Position numbers and translations under genes: made by a program. Below, piece by piece: positions 8,657 through 16,840 of a stretch of DNA of 53,876 nucleotides. The DNA lies in NCBI GenBank assembly GCA_016776725.1, contig JADHSV010000022.1, forward strand, positions 1 to 53,876. The letters are read 5' to 3'. How positions within the stretch are numbered: position 1 is the stretch's first letter; each line of letters starts with the position of its first letter. The notes under the pieces were generated by a model, which searched no databases, was not told the DNA's origin, and was given only the letters and a program-made list of their open reading frames with translations. The DNA is from Rhodospirillales bacterium (GTDB lineage: Bacteria; Pseudomonadota; Alphaproteobacteria; Rhodospirillales; Shumkoniaceae).

Positions 8657-10923
8657 TGACGGACCAGAACGGCATCGGCGTCTATCTCTGCAGCGGTTGC
8701 GCCATTGGCCAATCCATTGACGTGGACGCGCTTTCGGGCATTGCGGCCAGTGAATTCAAGGTTCCCATTTGCAAAACCCACGAATGTCTGTGTGGCGACG
8801 AAGCGGTGGCCATGATCGCCGAGGACGTGGCCTCAGGCGGTGTGGAAAAACCCGTCATCGCGGCCTGCTCGCCGCGCGTGATGACCGATCGCTTCCAGTT
8901 CGACGGCGCGCAGGTTATTCGCGCCAACATGCGCGAACAGGTGGTCTGGTGCCATCCGCCGGGTGACGAAGACACCCAGATGCTGGCCAATGATCAGCTG
9001 CGCATGGCCATCACCCGGGCGACCAAATCAAATGCGCCGGAACCCTGGAAGGAAGGCGAATTTTCCGACAAAATTCTGGTCGTCGGCGGCGGATATGTGG
9101 GCCTGAGCGCGGCCCTTGAAGCCAGCCGCGCGGGCACGGACGTATTGCTGGTTGAGCGTTCCGACCAACTGGGCGGCAATGTGCGCCGCTGGTCAAAGGT
9201 GTTGCCCGACAGCCCACCTTACGGCACGCCGCGCGACAATCCGGTTCCGGGACTGATTGCGGCGGTCGAGGGAGACGCGCGTATTAGCGTCATGACGGAC
9301 GCCATTGTTGCCCAGACCTCGGGGCAGCCGGGTCAGTTCAAGGTCGAAATTACAAATGGCGGAAGTACGTCCGAGGAAATGGTGGGCGCCATCGTGCTGG
9401 CCACCGGCTGGCGCCCCTATGATCCAAACAAGCTGGGTCATCTGGGATACGGCGCGTCGCCCGACGTGGTGACCAATGTGGAACTGGAAGAAATGCTGGC
9501 CGCCGGCAAGGTGGCCAAGAAAAACGTGGCCTTCATTCAGTGCGCCGGGTCCCGCGACCCCGATCATTTGCCGTACTGCTCGTCGGTTTGCTGCGGGGTG
9601 TCCATCAAGCATGCCCTGCAATTGATCGAGGCCGACCCCGATGTGATGGCGTATGTCATCTTCCAGGAATTGCGTACGCCGGGCGTGGCCGAGGACCTGT
9701 ACCGCGCCGCCCAGGACGCGGGCGTCATTTTCATGAAGGGCGATGTCAAATCGGTAGGCGCCGATTTGACCGTGGTGGTCGACGATGCCTTGCTGGGCGA
9801 GGAAGTGCCGCTGCAAGGCCTGGACATGGTCGTTTTGGCCACCGGTATGGTTCCCAATTCGACCAATATCGACCTGCCGACCCGGGAATTGGGCGAGGAC
9901 GAAGAAATGCCGCCGCTTCTGCGCAGCGACATCGACACAACCGCCCCGATCACGGTTGCGGGGTATATGGGCGAGGAACCGGCGGCGGTTGAAAAACGCG
10001 AAGAAACCATGCCCGAGGGCGGGCCGCTTTTGAATCTGAAATACCATCAGGGGCCGCACCTGCCCATGCTGGCCGACGGCTTCCCCGACAGCCATTTCAT
10101 CTGCTTCCCGTATGAATCGCGTCGCACCGGCATTTATCCGTGCGGCCCGCTGCGCCGCCCCATGGATATGGGCGAGGCCGGGCTGGACGCGGCGGGTGCG
10201 GTGCTGAAAGCCATCCAGACCATTCGTCTGGTTCGGGACGGGGCGTCGGTTCATCCGCGCTCGGGCGATCTATCGTATCCCAAGATCGGGTTGGAACCCT
10301 GCACCAAATGCCGCCGCTGCACCATCGAATGCCCGTTCGGCGCCATCGACGAAACGGACAAGGATTATCCGGTCGTCAACCCCGCCCGGTGCCGCCGCTG
10401 CGGCACCTGCATGGGGGCGTGCCCCGTGCGCACCATCAGCTTCGATAACTATTCCATCGATATGCTGACCTCCATGGCCAAGTCGTGCGAGATTCCCGAC
10501 GAGTTCGACGAAAAACCGCGGGTTCTGATTTTGGCCTGCGAGAACGACGCCTATCCGGCCCTTGATATGGCCGGGTTGAGCCGCCGCAACTACAGCGCCT
10601 TCGTGCGTATCATTCCGGTCAATTGTCTGGGATCGGTCAGCGCGCTGAATGTCTCGGATGCGCTTTCCGTGGGCTACGACGGCATCATCCTCATGGGCTG
10701 CAAGTCCGGCGACAACTACCAGTGCCATTTCGTCAAGGGCAGCGCCATGGCCCAGGAACGCGCGGCCAATATCGAAGAGACCCTGGCCAGCATGATGCTG
10801 GAAAAAGAAAGGGTCGAGGCCATGGAGGTGGAAATTTCGGACGCCGAAAGGGTCGGCCAACTGATCGACGACTTCGTGGCGACCATCGACGAAATCGGTT
10901 TCAACCCGTTCAAGGGATTTTAG
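8656..10923 (+). CDS. qmoB: QmoB, HdrA-MvhD-type iron-sulfur flavoprotein
   Basis: Predicted 755 residues. In order: an N-terminal cysteine-containing region (YLCSGCAIG, KTHECLCG), an FAD domain (ILVVGGGYVGLSAALEA), the conserved AFIQCAGSRDPDHLPYCSSVCC, a double [4Fe-4S] ferredoxin segment (CTKCRRCTIECP and CRRCGTCMGACP), and a C-terminal MvhD-like domain (ILACEND, VNCLGSV, GCKSGDNYQCHF). This is the standard QmoB layout. The start overlaps the qmoA stop (TGATG); a GTG one codon earlier is also possible. HdrC follows after two bases. The MvhD-like part recurs in the fusion protein at 35363-36901, which matters for comparing electron routes. Confidence 0.93.
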   Translation: MTDQNGIGVYLCSGCAIGQSIDVDALSGIAASEFKVPICKTHECLCGDEAVAMIAEDVASGGVEKPVIAACSPRVMTDRFQFDGAQVIRANMREQVVWCHPPGDEDTQMLANDQLRMAITRATKSNAPEPWKEGEFSDKILVVGGGYVGLSAALEASRAGTDVLLVERSDQLGGNVRRWSKVLPDSPPYGTPRDNPVPGLIAAVEGDARISVMTDAIVAQTSGQPGQFKVEITNGGSTSEEMVGAIVLATGWRPYDPNKLGHLGYGASPDVVTNVELEEMLAAGKVAKKNVAFIQCAGSRDPDHLPYCSSVCCGVSIKHALQLIEADPDVMAYVIFQELRTPGVAEDLYRAAQDAGVIFMKGDVKSVGADLTVVVDDALLGEEVPLQGLDMVVLATGMVPNSTNIDLPTRELGEDEEMPPLLRSDIDTTAPITVAGYMGEEPAAVEKREETMPEGGPLLNLKYHQGPHLPMLADGFPDSHFICFPYESRRTGIYPCGPLRRPMDMGEAGLDAAGAVLKAIQTIRLVRDGASVHPRSGDLSYPKIGLEPCTKCRRCTIECPFGAIDETDKDYPVVNPARCRRCGTCMGACPVRTISFDNYSIDMLTSMAKSCEIPDEFDEKPRVLILACENDAYPALDMAGLSRRNYSAFVRIIPVNCLGSVSALNVSDALSVGYDGIILMGCKSGDNYQCHFVKGSAMAQERAANIEETLASMMLEKERVEAMEVEISDAERVGQLIDDFVATIDEIGFNPFKGF

Positions 10924-10925
10924 TT

Positions 10926-11558
10926 ATGACGGCGCACCTTCCCGAAACGAAACGGAAATACGATCTGACATTCGCGCGCTGGGTCTCTCGCAATGTTCAC
11001 GGTGGCGACAAGTTGAACATGTGCATGCAGTGCGGGGTCTGTTCAGGCTCGTGCCCGCTGGGCGAACAAATGGATTATGGGCCGCGCCGGCTGTTCATGA
11101 TGATCCGCGCCGGCATGAAGGACGAGGTGATGAAATCCGACACCATCTGGAACTGCGTGGCGTGTTATCGCAGCGAAGTGCGCTGCCCGCGCGGTGTTCC
11201 GGTCACCCACATCCTTGACTCCCTGTCCGTCGTTGCCGTGCGCGAAGGCTACGCCGAGGCCAAAAACGCCGAAACCACCCGCTTCGCCAAGGCCTTTTGG
11301 TGGAGCGCCAAAAAGTTCGGCCTGACCGACGAGCGGCTGGTGACGGCGCTTTACTATTTCTCGGGCGGCATTGGTGAAGGCATTCGCAAGGGCATGGCCA
11401 ACCAAAAAATTGCACTGCGCATGATCGGTAAAAAGCGCATGCATGTGGGCATGCCGCGCAAAATCAAGCGGCGCGGGGAATTGAAGAAAATTCTCGCCAA
11501 GGCGGTTGAGATCGAAAACCGCAACGACGCGGCAGCCGGGGAGGAGGTTAAGTCATGA
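10926..11558 (+). CDS. hdrC: HdrC-like iron-sulfur subunit in the QmoC position
   Basis: Predicted 210 residues. It resembles heterodisulfide reductase subunit C: a first complete [4Fe-4S] motif CMQCGVCSGSCP and a second motif CVACYRSEVRCP. In the second the usual third cysteine is serine (AGC codon), an unusual change for a cubane site. No membrane segment is obvious; QmoC of classical sulfate reducers fuses HdrC to a membrane cytochrome b, which is absent here. HdrC plus HdrB replacing QmoC is known from several sulfur-metabolising lineages. The stop overlaps the hdrB start (ATGA), so the two subunits are probably made in equal amounts. Confidence 0.88.
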   Translation: MTAHLPETKRKYDLTFARWVSRNVHGGDKLNMCMQCGVCSGSCPLGEQMDYGPRRLFMMIRAGMKDEVMKSDTIWNCVACYRSEVRCPRGVPVTHILDSLSVVAVREGYAEAKNAETTRFAKAFWWSAKKFGLTDERLVTALYYFSGGIGEGIRKGMANQKIALRMIGKKRMHVGMPRKIKRRGELKKILAKAVEIENRNDAAAGEEVKS

Positions 11559-12457
11559 GCAAATCCTACACCTACTATCCGGGCTGCACGTCGCGTTCGT
11601 CCTCGATGCATCTGGAAAAGTCGCTACGCGCCATCGCGCCCAAGCTGGGCATGGAACTCAACGAGATTGAAGACTGGAATTGCTGCGGAACCTCGGTCGG
11701 CCATATCGCCGAGGGGCGCCTGCCCAACGCCGCCTTGTCGGCGCGCAACCTGGCCCTGGCCAAGGATCGCGGCGAAGACGACGTGGTGACGGCGTGTGCC
11801 GCTTGCTTCATCCACACCCACGACGCCAACGAGCAAATTCGCGAGGACGAGGGCTTCAAGGCCGATCTCAACGAGGCTCTGGCCGAAGCCGGGCAGGCGT
11901 ATGACGGTTCGCTCCTTGTCCGCCATGTGTGCGAAGTGATGGTCAAGGATGTGGGCGTCGATGCCATCAAAGCACAGGTGACCAACCCGCTTACGGGGCT
12001 CAAGGTCGCCGGGTGGACCGGCTGCCAGACCGTGCGTCCCTTCGCCGCCACCGAACGGGGCGGTATGTTCGATGACTTCGATGATCCAAAATTCATGCGC
12101 GATTTCATCGAAGCCTGCGGGGCCGAGGCCGTTGAATTCGCCAACAACACGTCGTGCTGCGGTGGCTCCGTGGCCGTTATCAGCCCGCAGAAATCACTGC
12201 AACTGATGAAGACCATCCTGGATGAAGCCAAGGAGCGGGAGGCCGATTGCGTCGCCACGCCGTGCCCGCTGTGCCAGCAAAATCTGGAAATGTACCAGGA
12301 CCTGATCAACAAGGAATTCGGCACCGATTTCCAGATCCCGGTGGTCTTCTACAGCCAGCTCATGGCCGTCGCCTTCGGTCTGAACCCCTTAACAGACGCC
12401 GCGCTGAACCAGCAAATGATCCCGGCGACAAAACTGGTGGAAATGGGAACGAAGTAG
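11555..12457 (+). CDS. hdrB: HdrB-like subunit with two CCG domains
   Basis: Predicted 300 residues. Two cysteine-rich CCG domains are visible: Cys11, Cys43-Cys44, Cys81 and Cys84 in the first; Cys157, Cys201-Cys202, Cys237 and Cys240 in the second. In characterised HdrB each such set binds a noncubane [4Fe-4S] cluster at the heterodisulfide site. All expected cysteines appear to be present. In this locus it caps the qmoAB-hdrC series and probably relays electrons toward a membrane or thiol/disulfide partner that is not encoded next door. It is the last gene before a 221-base spacer that holds a long inverted repeat. Confidence 0.92.
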   Translation: MSKSYTYYPGCTSRSSSMHLEKSLRAIAPKLGMELNEIEDWNCCGTSVGHIAEGRLPNAALSARNLALAKDRGEDDVVTACAACFIHTHDANEQIREDEGFKADLNEALAEAGQAYDGSLLVRHVCEVMVKDVGVDAIKAQVTNPLTGLKVAGWTGCQTVRPFAATERGGMFDDFDDPKFMRDFIEACGAEAVEFANNTSCCGGSVAVISPQKSLQLMKTILDEAKEREADCVATPCPLCQQNLEMYQDLINKEFGTDFQIPVVFYSQLMAVAFGLNPLTDAALNQQMIPATKLVEMGTK

Positions 12458-12501
12458 CGGGCGGAAACACGCTTGTTGCCCATCCGATCACCGGCAACCT
12501 G

Positions 12502-12556
12502 ATTACGTGACAGTACACTAAATTATTAAAAATAATTTAGTGTACTGTCACGTAAT
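12502..12556. repeat. 26-bp perfect inverted repeat with AAA loop
   Basis: Arms 12502-12527 and 12531-12556 are exact reverse complements separated by AAA. The arms are A+T-rich in their inner halves (TAAATTATT) and contain ACGTGACAGTACAC in the outer half. It begins 45 bases after the hdrB stop. It could act as a bidirectional terminator, a cruciform or the footprint of a small mobile palindrome. There is no T-run directly after either arm beyond short TTTGATTTT on the plus side. Confidence 0.85.
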
Positions 12557-12621
12557 TTGATTTTCTGGGCGCATTGACCATAAATTCGTTAGGAGTTATT
12601 ACGTATTGGAGCAAAGGTTGG

Positions 12622-12627
12622 TATAAT
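12622..12627 (+). promoter_or_regulatory. Candidate -10 (TATAAT) for the downstream flavoprotein operon
   Basis: A perfect TATAAT lies 52 bases before the GTG start at 12679, in an A+T-rich spacer of about 120 bases after the inverted repeat. No good -35 is visible at 16-18 bases (TTACGT is the best), so the promoter is tentative and may need an activator. Confidence 0.3.
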
Positions 12628-12678
12628 AATAACTAGTGTTCGCTAATATTATGCGAGACGGTTTTTTAGGGGACGGGC

Positions 12679-14097
12679 GTGTCTATCCTTGATGCGGATG
12701 ATGGCGGAGATTTGGCCGGGGCATTAGCCGCGCTGCAATCCGACGAAGAGGGTGAGCTTTCCCTGCACGACGGGTCCAGGGTCGCGGTCATCGGCGGCGG
12801 TCCGGCGGGGTCGTTGTTCAGTTACTTTCTGCTTCAGATGGCGGAGAACGTCGGTCTCGAAATCGAGATAAATATTTTCGAACCCCGTCACTTCACCCAC
12901 CGGGGAGCCGCCGGCTGCAATCATTGCGGCGGCGTCGTTTCCGAATCCCTGGTCCAGACCCTGGCGGCCGAGGGCGTTAACCTGCCCCCCAAAGTGGTTC
13001 AGCGCGGCATTGAATGCTACGCCCTTAATCAGGATGTCGGCACCGTCGAAATCGCCACGCCGCTGAACGAGAAACGTATCGCCGCCGTTTACCGTGGCAA
13101 CGGTCCACGCCAGTCCGAGCCGTTGGAGTTCATCGGTTTCGATCGTTATGTCCAGGACCTGGCCGAACAAAAAGGCGCTCGCATCGTGCGCAAGCTGGTT
13201 TCGGGCCTGCAACGGTTGGGTGGCGGCATTCGCGTACTTTGTCCCGATGGATCAGGCGGCGATTTCGATCTCGCGGTGGTGGCGACCGGGGTGAACAGCC
13301 ATTTTCTGGAAGGCGTCGATGGTTTGGAAATCGGTTACAGCGGCCCCGAGACGCGCAAGGCTTTCCTGTGTGAATTTCCCCTGGGCCGTAAGGAAATCGA
13401 GAACCGCCTCGGAGCCGCGCTGCAAATCTTTCTTCTTGATATGCCGGGGCTGAAGTTCGCCGGCCTTATCCCCAAGGGTGATTTGGCAACCATGTGCGTT
13501 ATCGGCGAGAACATTGACGAACAACTGATCGAGGCCTTTCTTGAAGCGCCCGAGGTCAAACGCTGCTTTCCCGATGGATCGGTCCCGCCCCACATTTGCC
13601 ACTGCTTTCCACGGGTCAATACGCGAAGCGCGGTCAAGCCGTTTGCCGACCGCATTGTCATGATCGGCGATACAGGGACCACCAGACTATACAAGGACGG
13701 TATCGGCGGCGCGTACCGAACGGCCAAGGCGGCGGCCAGAACCGTGATGTTTTCCGGCATTTCGGAAGACGATTTTCGCCAACACTATTGGCCCACGTGC
13801 GAAAAAATCGAATCCGACAATAATATCGGCCGGTTCCTTTTCGCCGTCACCAGGCAGGTTCAGAAATGGCGCTTCCTTCGCCGTGCCGTTTTGAACATGA
13901 CGGCGGCGGAACAGCGCCGCGCGACGGGGCCAAGACGCATGAGCAGCGTATTGTGGGACGTGTTCACCGGCAGCGCGCCGTACAAAGAGGTTTTGCTGAA
14001 CACCTTCCATCCGGCCTACGTCGCAACACTGACGTGGCACATTATGCTCAGCCTCGTCATCGGCGTGTTTTCGTTTGGAAGCCGGGGACAGCGCTGA
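12679..14097 (+). CDS. FAD-dependent oxidoreductase, geranylgeranyl-reductase-like, with C-terminal membrane tail
   Basis: Predicted 472 residues from a GTG start preceded by TTAGGGGA. After a 35-residue extension comes an FAD fold (VAVIGGGPAGSLFSYFLL) and then AGCNHCGGVVSESLVQ, resembling the cysteine-containing substrate loop of geranylgeranyl-reductase-type flavoproteins. A second FAD contact (RIVMIGDTG) is near residue 335. The last 30 residues include a hydrophobic stretch (VATLTWHIMLSLVIGVF) that could tie it to the membrane. The stop overlaps the start of the DsrL-like gene by one base, suggesting a partner pair. Its substrate is not known; lipid reduction and quinone-linked electron transfer are both possible. 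Confidence 0.75.
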   Translation: MSILDADDGGDLAGALAALQSDEEGELSLHDGSRVAVIGGGPAGSLFSYFLLQMAENVGLEIEINIFEPRHFTHRGAAGCNHCGGVVSESLVQTLAAEGVNLPPKVVQRGIECYALNQDVGTVEIATPLNEKRIAAVYRGNGPRQSEPLEFIGFDRYVQDLAEQKGARIVRKLVSGLQRLGGGIRVLCPDGSGGDFDLAVVATGVNSHFLEGVDGLEIGYSGPETRKAFLCEFPLGRKEIENRLGAALQIFLLDMPGLKFAGLIPKGDLATMCVIGENIDEQLIEAFLEAPEVKRCFPDGSVPPHICHCFPRVNTRSAVKPFADRIVMIGDTGTTRLYKDGIGGAYRTAKAAARTVMFSGISEDDFRQHYWPTCEKIESDNNIGRFLFAVTRQVQKWRFLRRAVLNMTAAEQRRATGPRRMSSVLWDVFTGSAPYKEVLLNTFHPAYVATLTWHIMLSLVIGVFSFGSRGQR

Positions 14098-15710
14098 TGA
14101 CGTCGTCCGCAAGGTGCAAAACCGATCGAATTTACGCCGAGCAGGCGGAGAAGCTGCCGCCCTGCCGCACAGGCTGTCCCGGCGGCGCCGATGTGCGGGG
14201 ATGGATCGGCGTCATCGCTCAGCGCGAGAAATCAGGATTGCCCGCCGATGAGGCCTACCGGCGGGCCTGGGAAATTATCGTCGATCGCAATCCGTTTCCG
14301 TCCGTGATGGGCCGCATCTGCCCGCATCCGTGTGAAGACGGGTGCAACCGAGTGGACAAGGACGGTGCGGTCTCCATTAACGCCATGGAAAGATTTATTG
14401 GCGATTGGGCGATAGAAAGGGCATGGGCGCTGCCGGTTATGGACGAAGGTCCGCAAGCGGAATCCATCGGCGTTATCGGGGCAGGGCCGGCAGGTCTTTC
14501 CTTTGCCTACCAGATGGCGCGCCGCGGTTATTCCGTTCACGTCTATGAAGCAAGCGACACCCCCGGCGGAATGCTGCGTCACGGCATTCCGGCCTATCGG
14601 TTACCCGAGGACATCCTCGCCGCCGAAATCGCTCGTATCGTAGCCGTGGGCGTGGAGTTGCACCTCGCCTCAAGGATAGGCGGCGATTTGTCCTTAGCCA
14701 AATTACGCGAACGCCACGATGCTTTGTTTTTGGGCATCGGCGCGCAAAGAGCGCGGCGTCTTGGAATTCCCGGCGAGGACGGGCCCGGTGTGTGGACCGG
14801 CACCGAATATCTGGGGCGCAAGAAAAACGGCCAACCCATTGATCTGGGGCGCAAGGTGGCGGTGATCGGTGGCGGAAACACGGCCATAGATGCGGCCAGA
14901 TCGGCCCGCCGCGACGGGGCCGAGGTGGTGCTTGTCTACCGCCGCTCGCGTGATGAAATGCCGGCAGCCGATCACGAAATCGAAGACGCGCTGGTTGAAA
15001 AGGTGGGCATCGAATGCCTGGCCGCACCTGTCGAAATTCGCCGAAACGACGGCCATGTCCGCACCTTGATTGTCCAGAAGATGGAACTGGGCGAACTCGA
15101 CGCGTCGGGGCGGCGACGCCCGGTTCCCATCGGGGGCAAGCAAACGGAGATGGAAGTCGATAGCGTCATCACGGCCGTTTCCCAAGAACCCGAATGGGAC
15201 CGGCTGGACCAGGAAGCACCGGATGGGGCGCGCATGGAAAGCCGCCTGTGGGCGGGCGGCGACGCGCTGGGTCTGGGCACGGCCAGCATTGCCATTGCCC
15301 AGGGAAGGCTGGCCGCCGAAACCATGCAGGCGGAATTGCGCGGCCTTCCCGCCCCGCAACCGCTATCCGACCACACCGTTCAAACCGGCCAGGTGAAGCT
15401 GGATTACTACGATGGCCAGGAACGGGTGCAGCGGGCGCACATACCCACGGCGCAGTGGCTGTCGCAGCCGGATATGGAAGTCGACCGGACGATCACGCGC
15501 GAGGCCTTCGAAGGCGAGGCCGGGCGCTGTCTTTCCTGCGGCCTGTGTTTCGGATGCCAGCAGTGCTGGATGTATTGCAACCCGTCAGGCTATACGCGGC
15601 TTGAAACCGTCGGGCCGGGCATGTACTTCTCGTTTGATCCTGAAAAATGCGAAGGATGCGGAAAGTGCATCGAGATTTGCCCGAGCGGTTATCTTGCACC
15701 TTCCGAATAA
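14097..15710 (+). CDS. DsrL/GltD-like NAD(P)H-dependent iron-sulfur flavoprotein
   Basis: Predicted 537 residues. The N-terminal Fe-S region has CRTGCPGGADV and ICPHPCEDGCNR, as in glutamate synthase small subunit. An FAD fold (IGVIGAGPAGLSFAYQMA, about 123-140) and an NAD(P) fold (VAVIGGGNTAIDAARSA) follow. The C-terminal 60 residues hold a ferredoxin-like domain (CLSCGLCFGCQQC...C from residue 478 and CEGCGKCIEICP). Fusion of a GltD core to a C-terminal ferredoxin is the DsrL layout; DsrL transfers electrons between NAD(P)H and DsrAB in sulfur oxidisers and some reducers. No dsrAB lies in the window and the protein is shorter than typical DsrL (about 650), so the symbol is withheld. The start overlaps the previous stop. 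Confidence 0.82.
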   Translation: MTSSARCKTDRIYAEQAEKLPPCRTGCPGGADVRGWIGVIAQREKSGLPADEAYRRAWEIIVDRNPFPSVMGRICPHPCEDGCNRVDKDGAVSINAMERFIGDWAIERAWALPVMDEGPQAESIGVIGAGPAGLSFAYQMARRGYSVHVYEASDTPGGMLRHGIPAYRLPEDILAAEIARIVAVGVELHLASRIGGDLSLAKLRERHDALFLGIGAQRARRLGIPGEDGPGVWTGTEYLGRKKNGQPIDLGRKVAVIGGGNTAIDAARSARRDGAEVVLVYRRSRDEMPAADHEIEDALVEKVGIECLAAPVEIRRNDGHVRTLIVQKMELGELDASGRRRPVPIGGKQTEMEVDSVITAVSQEPEWDRLDQEAPDGARMESRLWAGGDALGLGTASIAIAQGRLAAETMQAELRGLPAPQPLSDHTVQTGQVKLDYYDGQERVQRAHIPTAQWLSQPDMEVDRTITREAFEGEAGRCLSCGLCFGCQQCWMYCNPSGYTRLETVGPGMYFSFDPEKCEGCGKCIEICPSGYLAPSE

Positions 15711-15741
15711 GAAAATAAATCAAATGAGGTGCGTCCGCGAC

Positions 15742-16200
15742 ATGATCCACGTCCTTAATCTCACGCTAAACGTTCCCGCCGGCATCGACGAAGTGTTCGG
15801 GTTCATGGCGAACATCGGCAAGCTGGAACAGGTAACACCGCCTGACCTCCACTTTGACGTACTAACGCCCCATTCGACCCAATTCGCGAAAGGGATCGAG
15901 TTGGAGTACCGGCTGCGGGCATTTGGGTTTCCGCTCAGCTGGCGCTCGCGCATTACCCAATGGGAACCGCCGCACATGTTCGCCGACGAACAGGTTAGCG
16001 GGCCATATTCAATCTGGCGCCATACCCACCGGTTTGAGGAAAACGCGGGCGTTACCACCATGACGGATGAGATCCAGTACGAATTGCCGTTCAGCCCGTT
16101 TAGCGAGGTGTTTCACCCGCTAGTACGCAAGGAACTCGACCGCATTTTTCTGTACAGGAGTCAGTATATGGCAAAGGTTCTCGGAAAGGCCGCGTCATGA
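15742..16200 (+). CDS. SRPBCC family protein
   Basis: Predicted 152 residues. The sequence MIHVLNLTLNVPAGIDEVFGF, followed by KLEQVTPPDLHFDVLTP and the central WRSRITQWEPPHMFADEQ, is the usual pattern of the SRPBCC (START-like) group of single-domain cyclase/dehydrase-type proteins that bind hydrophobic ligands in a deep cavity. An upstream in-frame ATG at 15724 would add six residues; 15742 matches the family N-terminus. The end overlaps the start of the cNMP/PilZ gene by 4 bases. Its ligand and its relation to the neighbouring flavoproteins are unknown. Confidence 0.82.
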   Translation: MIHVLNLTLNVPAGIDEVFGFMANIGKLEQVTPPDLHFDVLTPHSTQFAKGIELEYRLRAFGFPLSWRSRITQWEPPHMFADEQVSGPYSIWRHTHRFEENAGVTTMTDEIQYELPFSPFSEVFHPLVRKELDRIFLYRSQYMAKVLGKAAS

Positions 16201-16838
16201 CGGTCGGGGCCCTGGGCAAGGAATACGCCCCCGGCGAGGTCATTGTCCGCCAGGGCGAAATCGGCGAGTGCATGTATGTTGTTCAGGAGGGAACGGTCGA
16301 AGTGATCGTCGAAAAGGGTGGTGTCGAGGCCGCCGTCGGGACCATGGGCAAAAACGACTTTTTCGGCGAGATGTCCATCTTTGGGGGAGAGGTGCGCTCG
16401 GCCACGGTGCGCTCGGTTGACAGCGCGCGCATCCTGACCATCGACAAAAAGAACTTTCTTCGCGGCATCAACGACGACCCTTCTCTGGCGTTCCGTATGT
16501 TGAAAAACATGTCCAAGCGCATCCGTGAACTAAACGACGAAGCCTCCCGCAGGTCCGACGGTGACCGCCGTACTCACCGGCGCTTCAGCGTCTCCATCGG
16601 CGCGTCGTTATCCGTGAATGGCGAGGATATCGCGGGAACGTTGCTTGACCTCAGTTACCGGGGATGCTTCATGCGGATCGACCGGGAAATTCAGATCGGC
16701 CAGCCGGTGACCCTGCACCTTCCCTCGATTGATCGCGGTATCGAAACCGAAGTCCGGCGTACCAGCGAGGACGGCCTGCTCGGCCTGCATTTTTCATCTC
16801 CATTGCCCGAATGGAAAAAAATTATTTCGCAAAATTAA
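16197..16838 (+). CDS. Cyclic-nucleotide-binding domain fused to PilZ domain
   Basis: Predicted 213 residues. Residues 1-115 form a cNMP-binding (CRP-like) beta-roll: GEVIVRQGEIGECMYVVQEGTVEV, then FFGEMSIFGGEVRSATVRS in the phosphate-binding cassette region. After a helix, RRTHRRFSVSIGASL and DLSYRGCFMRID match the RxxxR and D/NxSxxG motifs of PilZ, which bind cyclic di-GMP. No DNA-binding helix-turn-helix is seen, so it is a signal receptor, not a Crp-type regulator. It overlaps the SRPBCC gene (ATGA) and its stop is only two bases from the convergent MarC stop. Dual nucleotide sensing is inference from domains. Confidence 0.85.
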   Translation: MTVGALGKEYAPGEVIVRQGEIGECMYVVQEGTVEVIVEKGGVEAAVGTMGKNDFFGEMSIFGGEVRSATVRSVDSARILTIDKKNFLRGINDDPSLAFRMLKNMSKRIRELNDEASRRSDGDRRTHRRFSVSIGASLSVNGEDIAGTLLDLSYRGCFMRIDREIQIGQPVTLHLPSIDRGIETEVRRTSEDGLLGLHFSSPLPEWKKIISQN

Positions 16839-16840
16839 TG

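Noticed and set aside
4093-12457. Proof of dissimilatory sulfate reduction
   Set aside because: Sat, AprBA and Qmo work in both directions; with no dsrAB in the window the direction cannot be decided.
12574-12588. TTGACC near 12574 as another FNR-type site
   Set aside because: Only one half-site is present (TTGAC followed by CATAAATTC); the second half does not match.
14097-15710. Glutamate synthase small subunit (gltD) or true dsrL
   Set aside because: The C-terminal ferredoxin domain is not in GltD and no gltB is near; for dsrL the protein is short and dsrAB is absent. Kept as DsrL/GltD-like.
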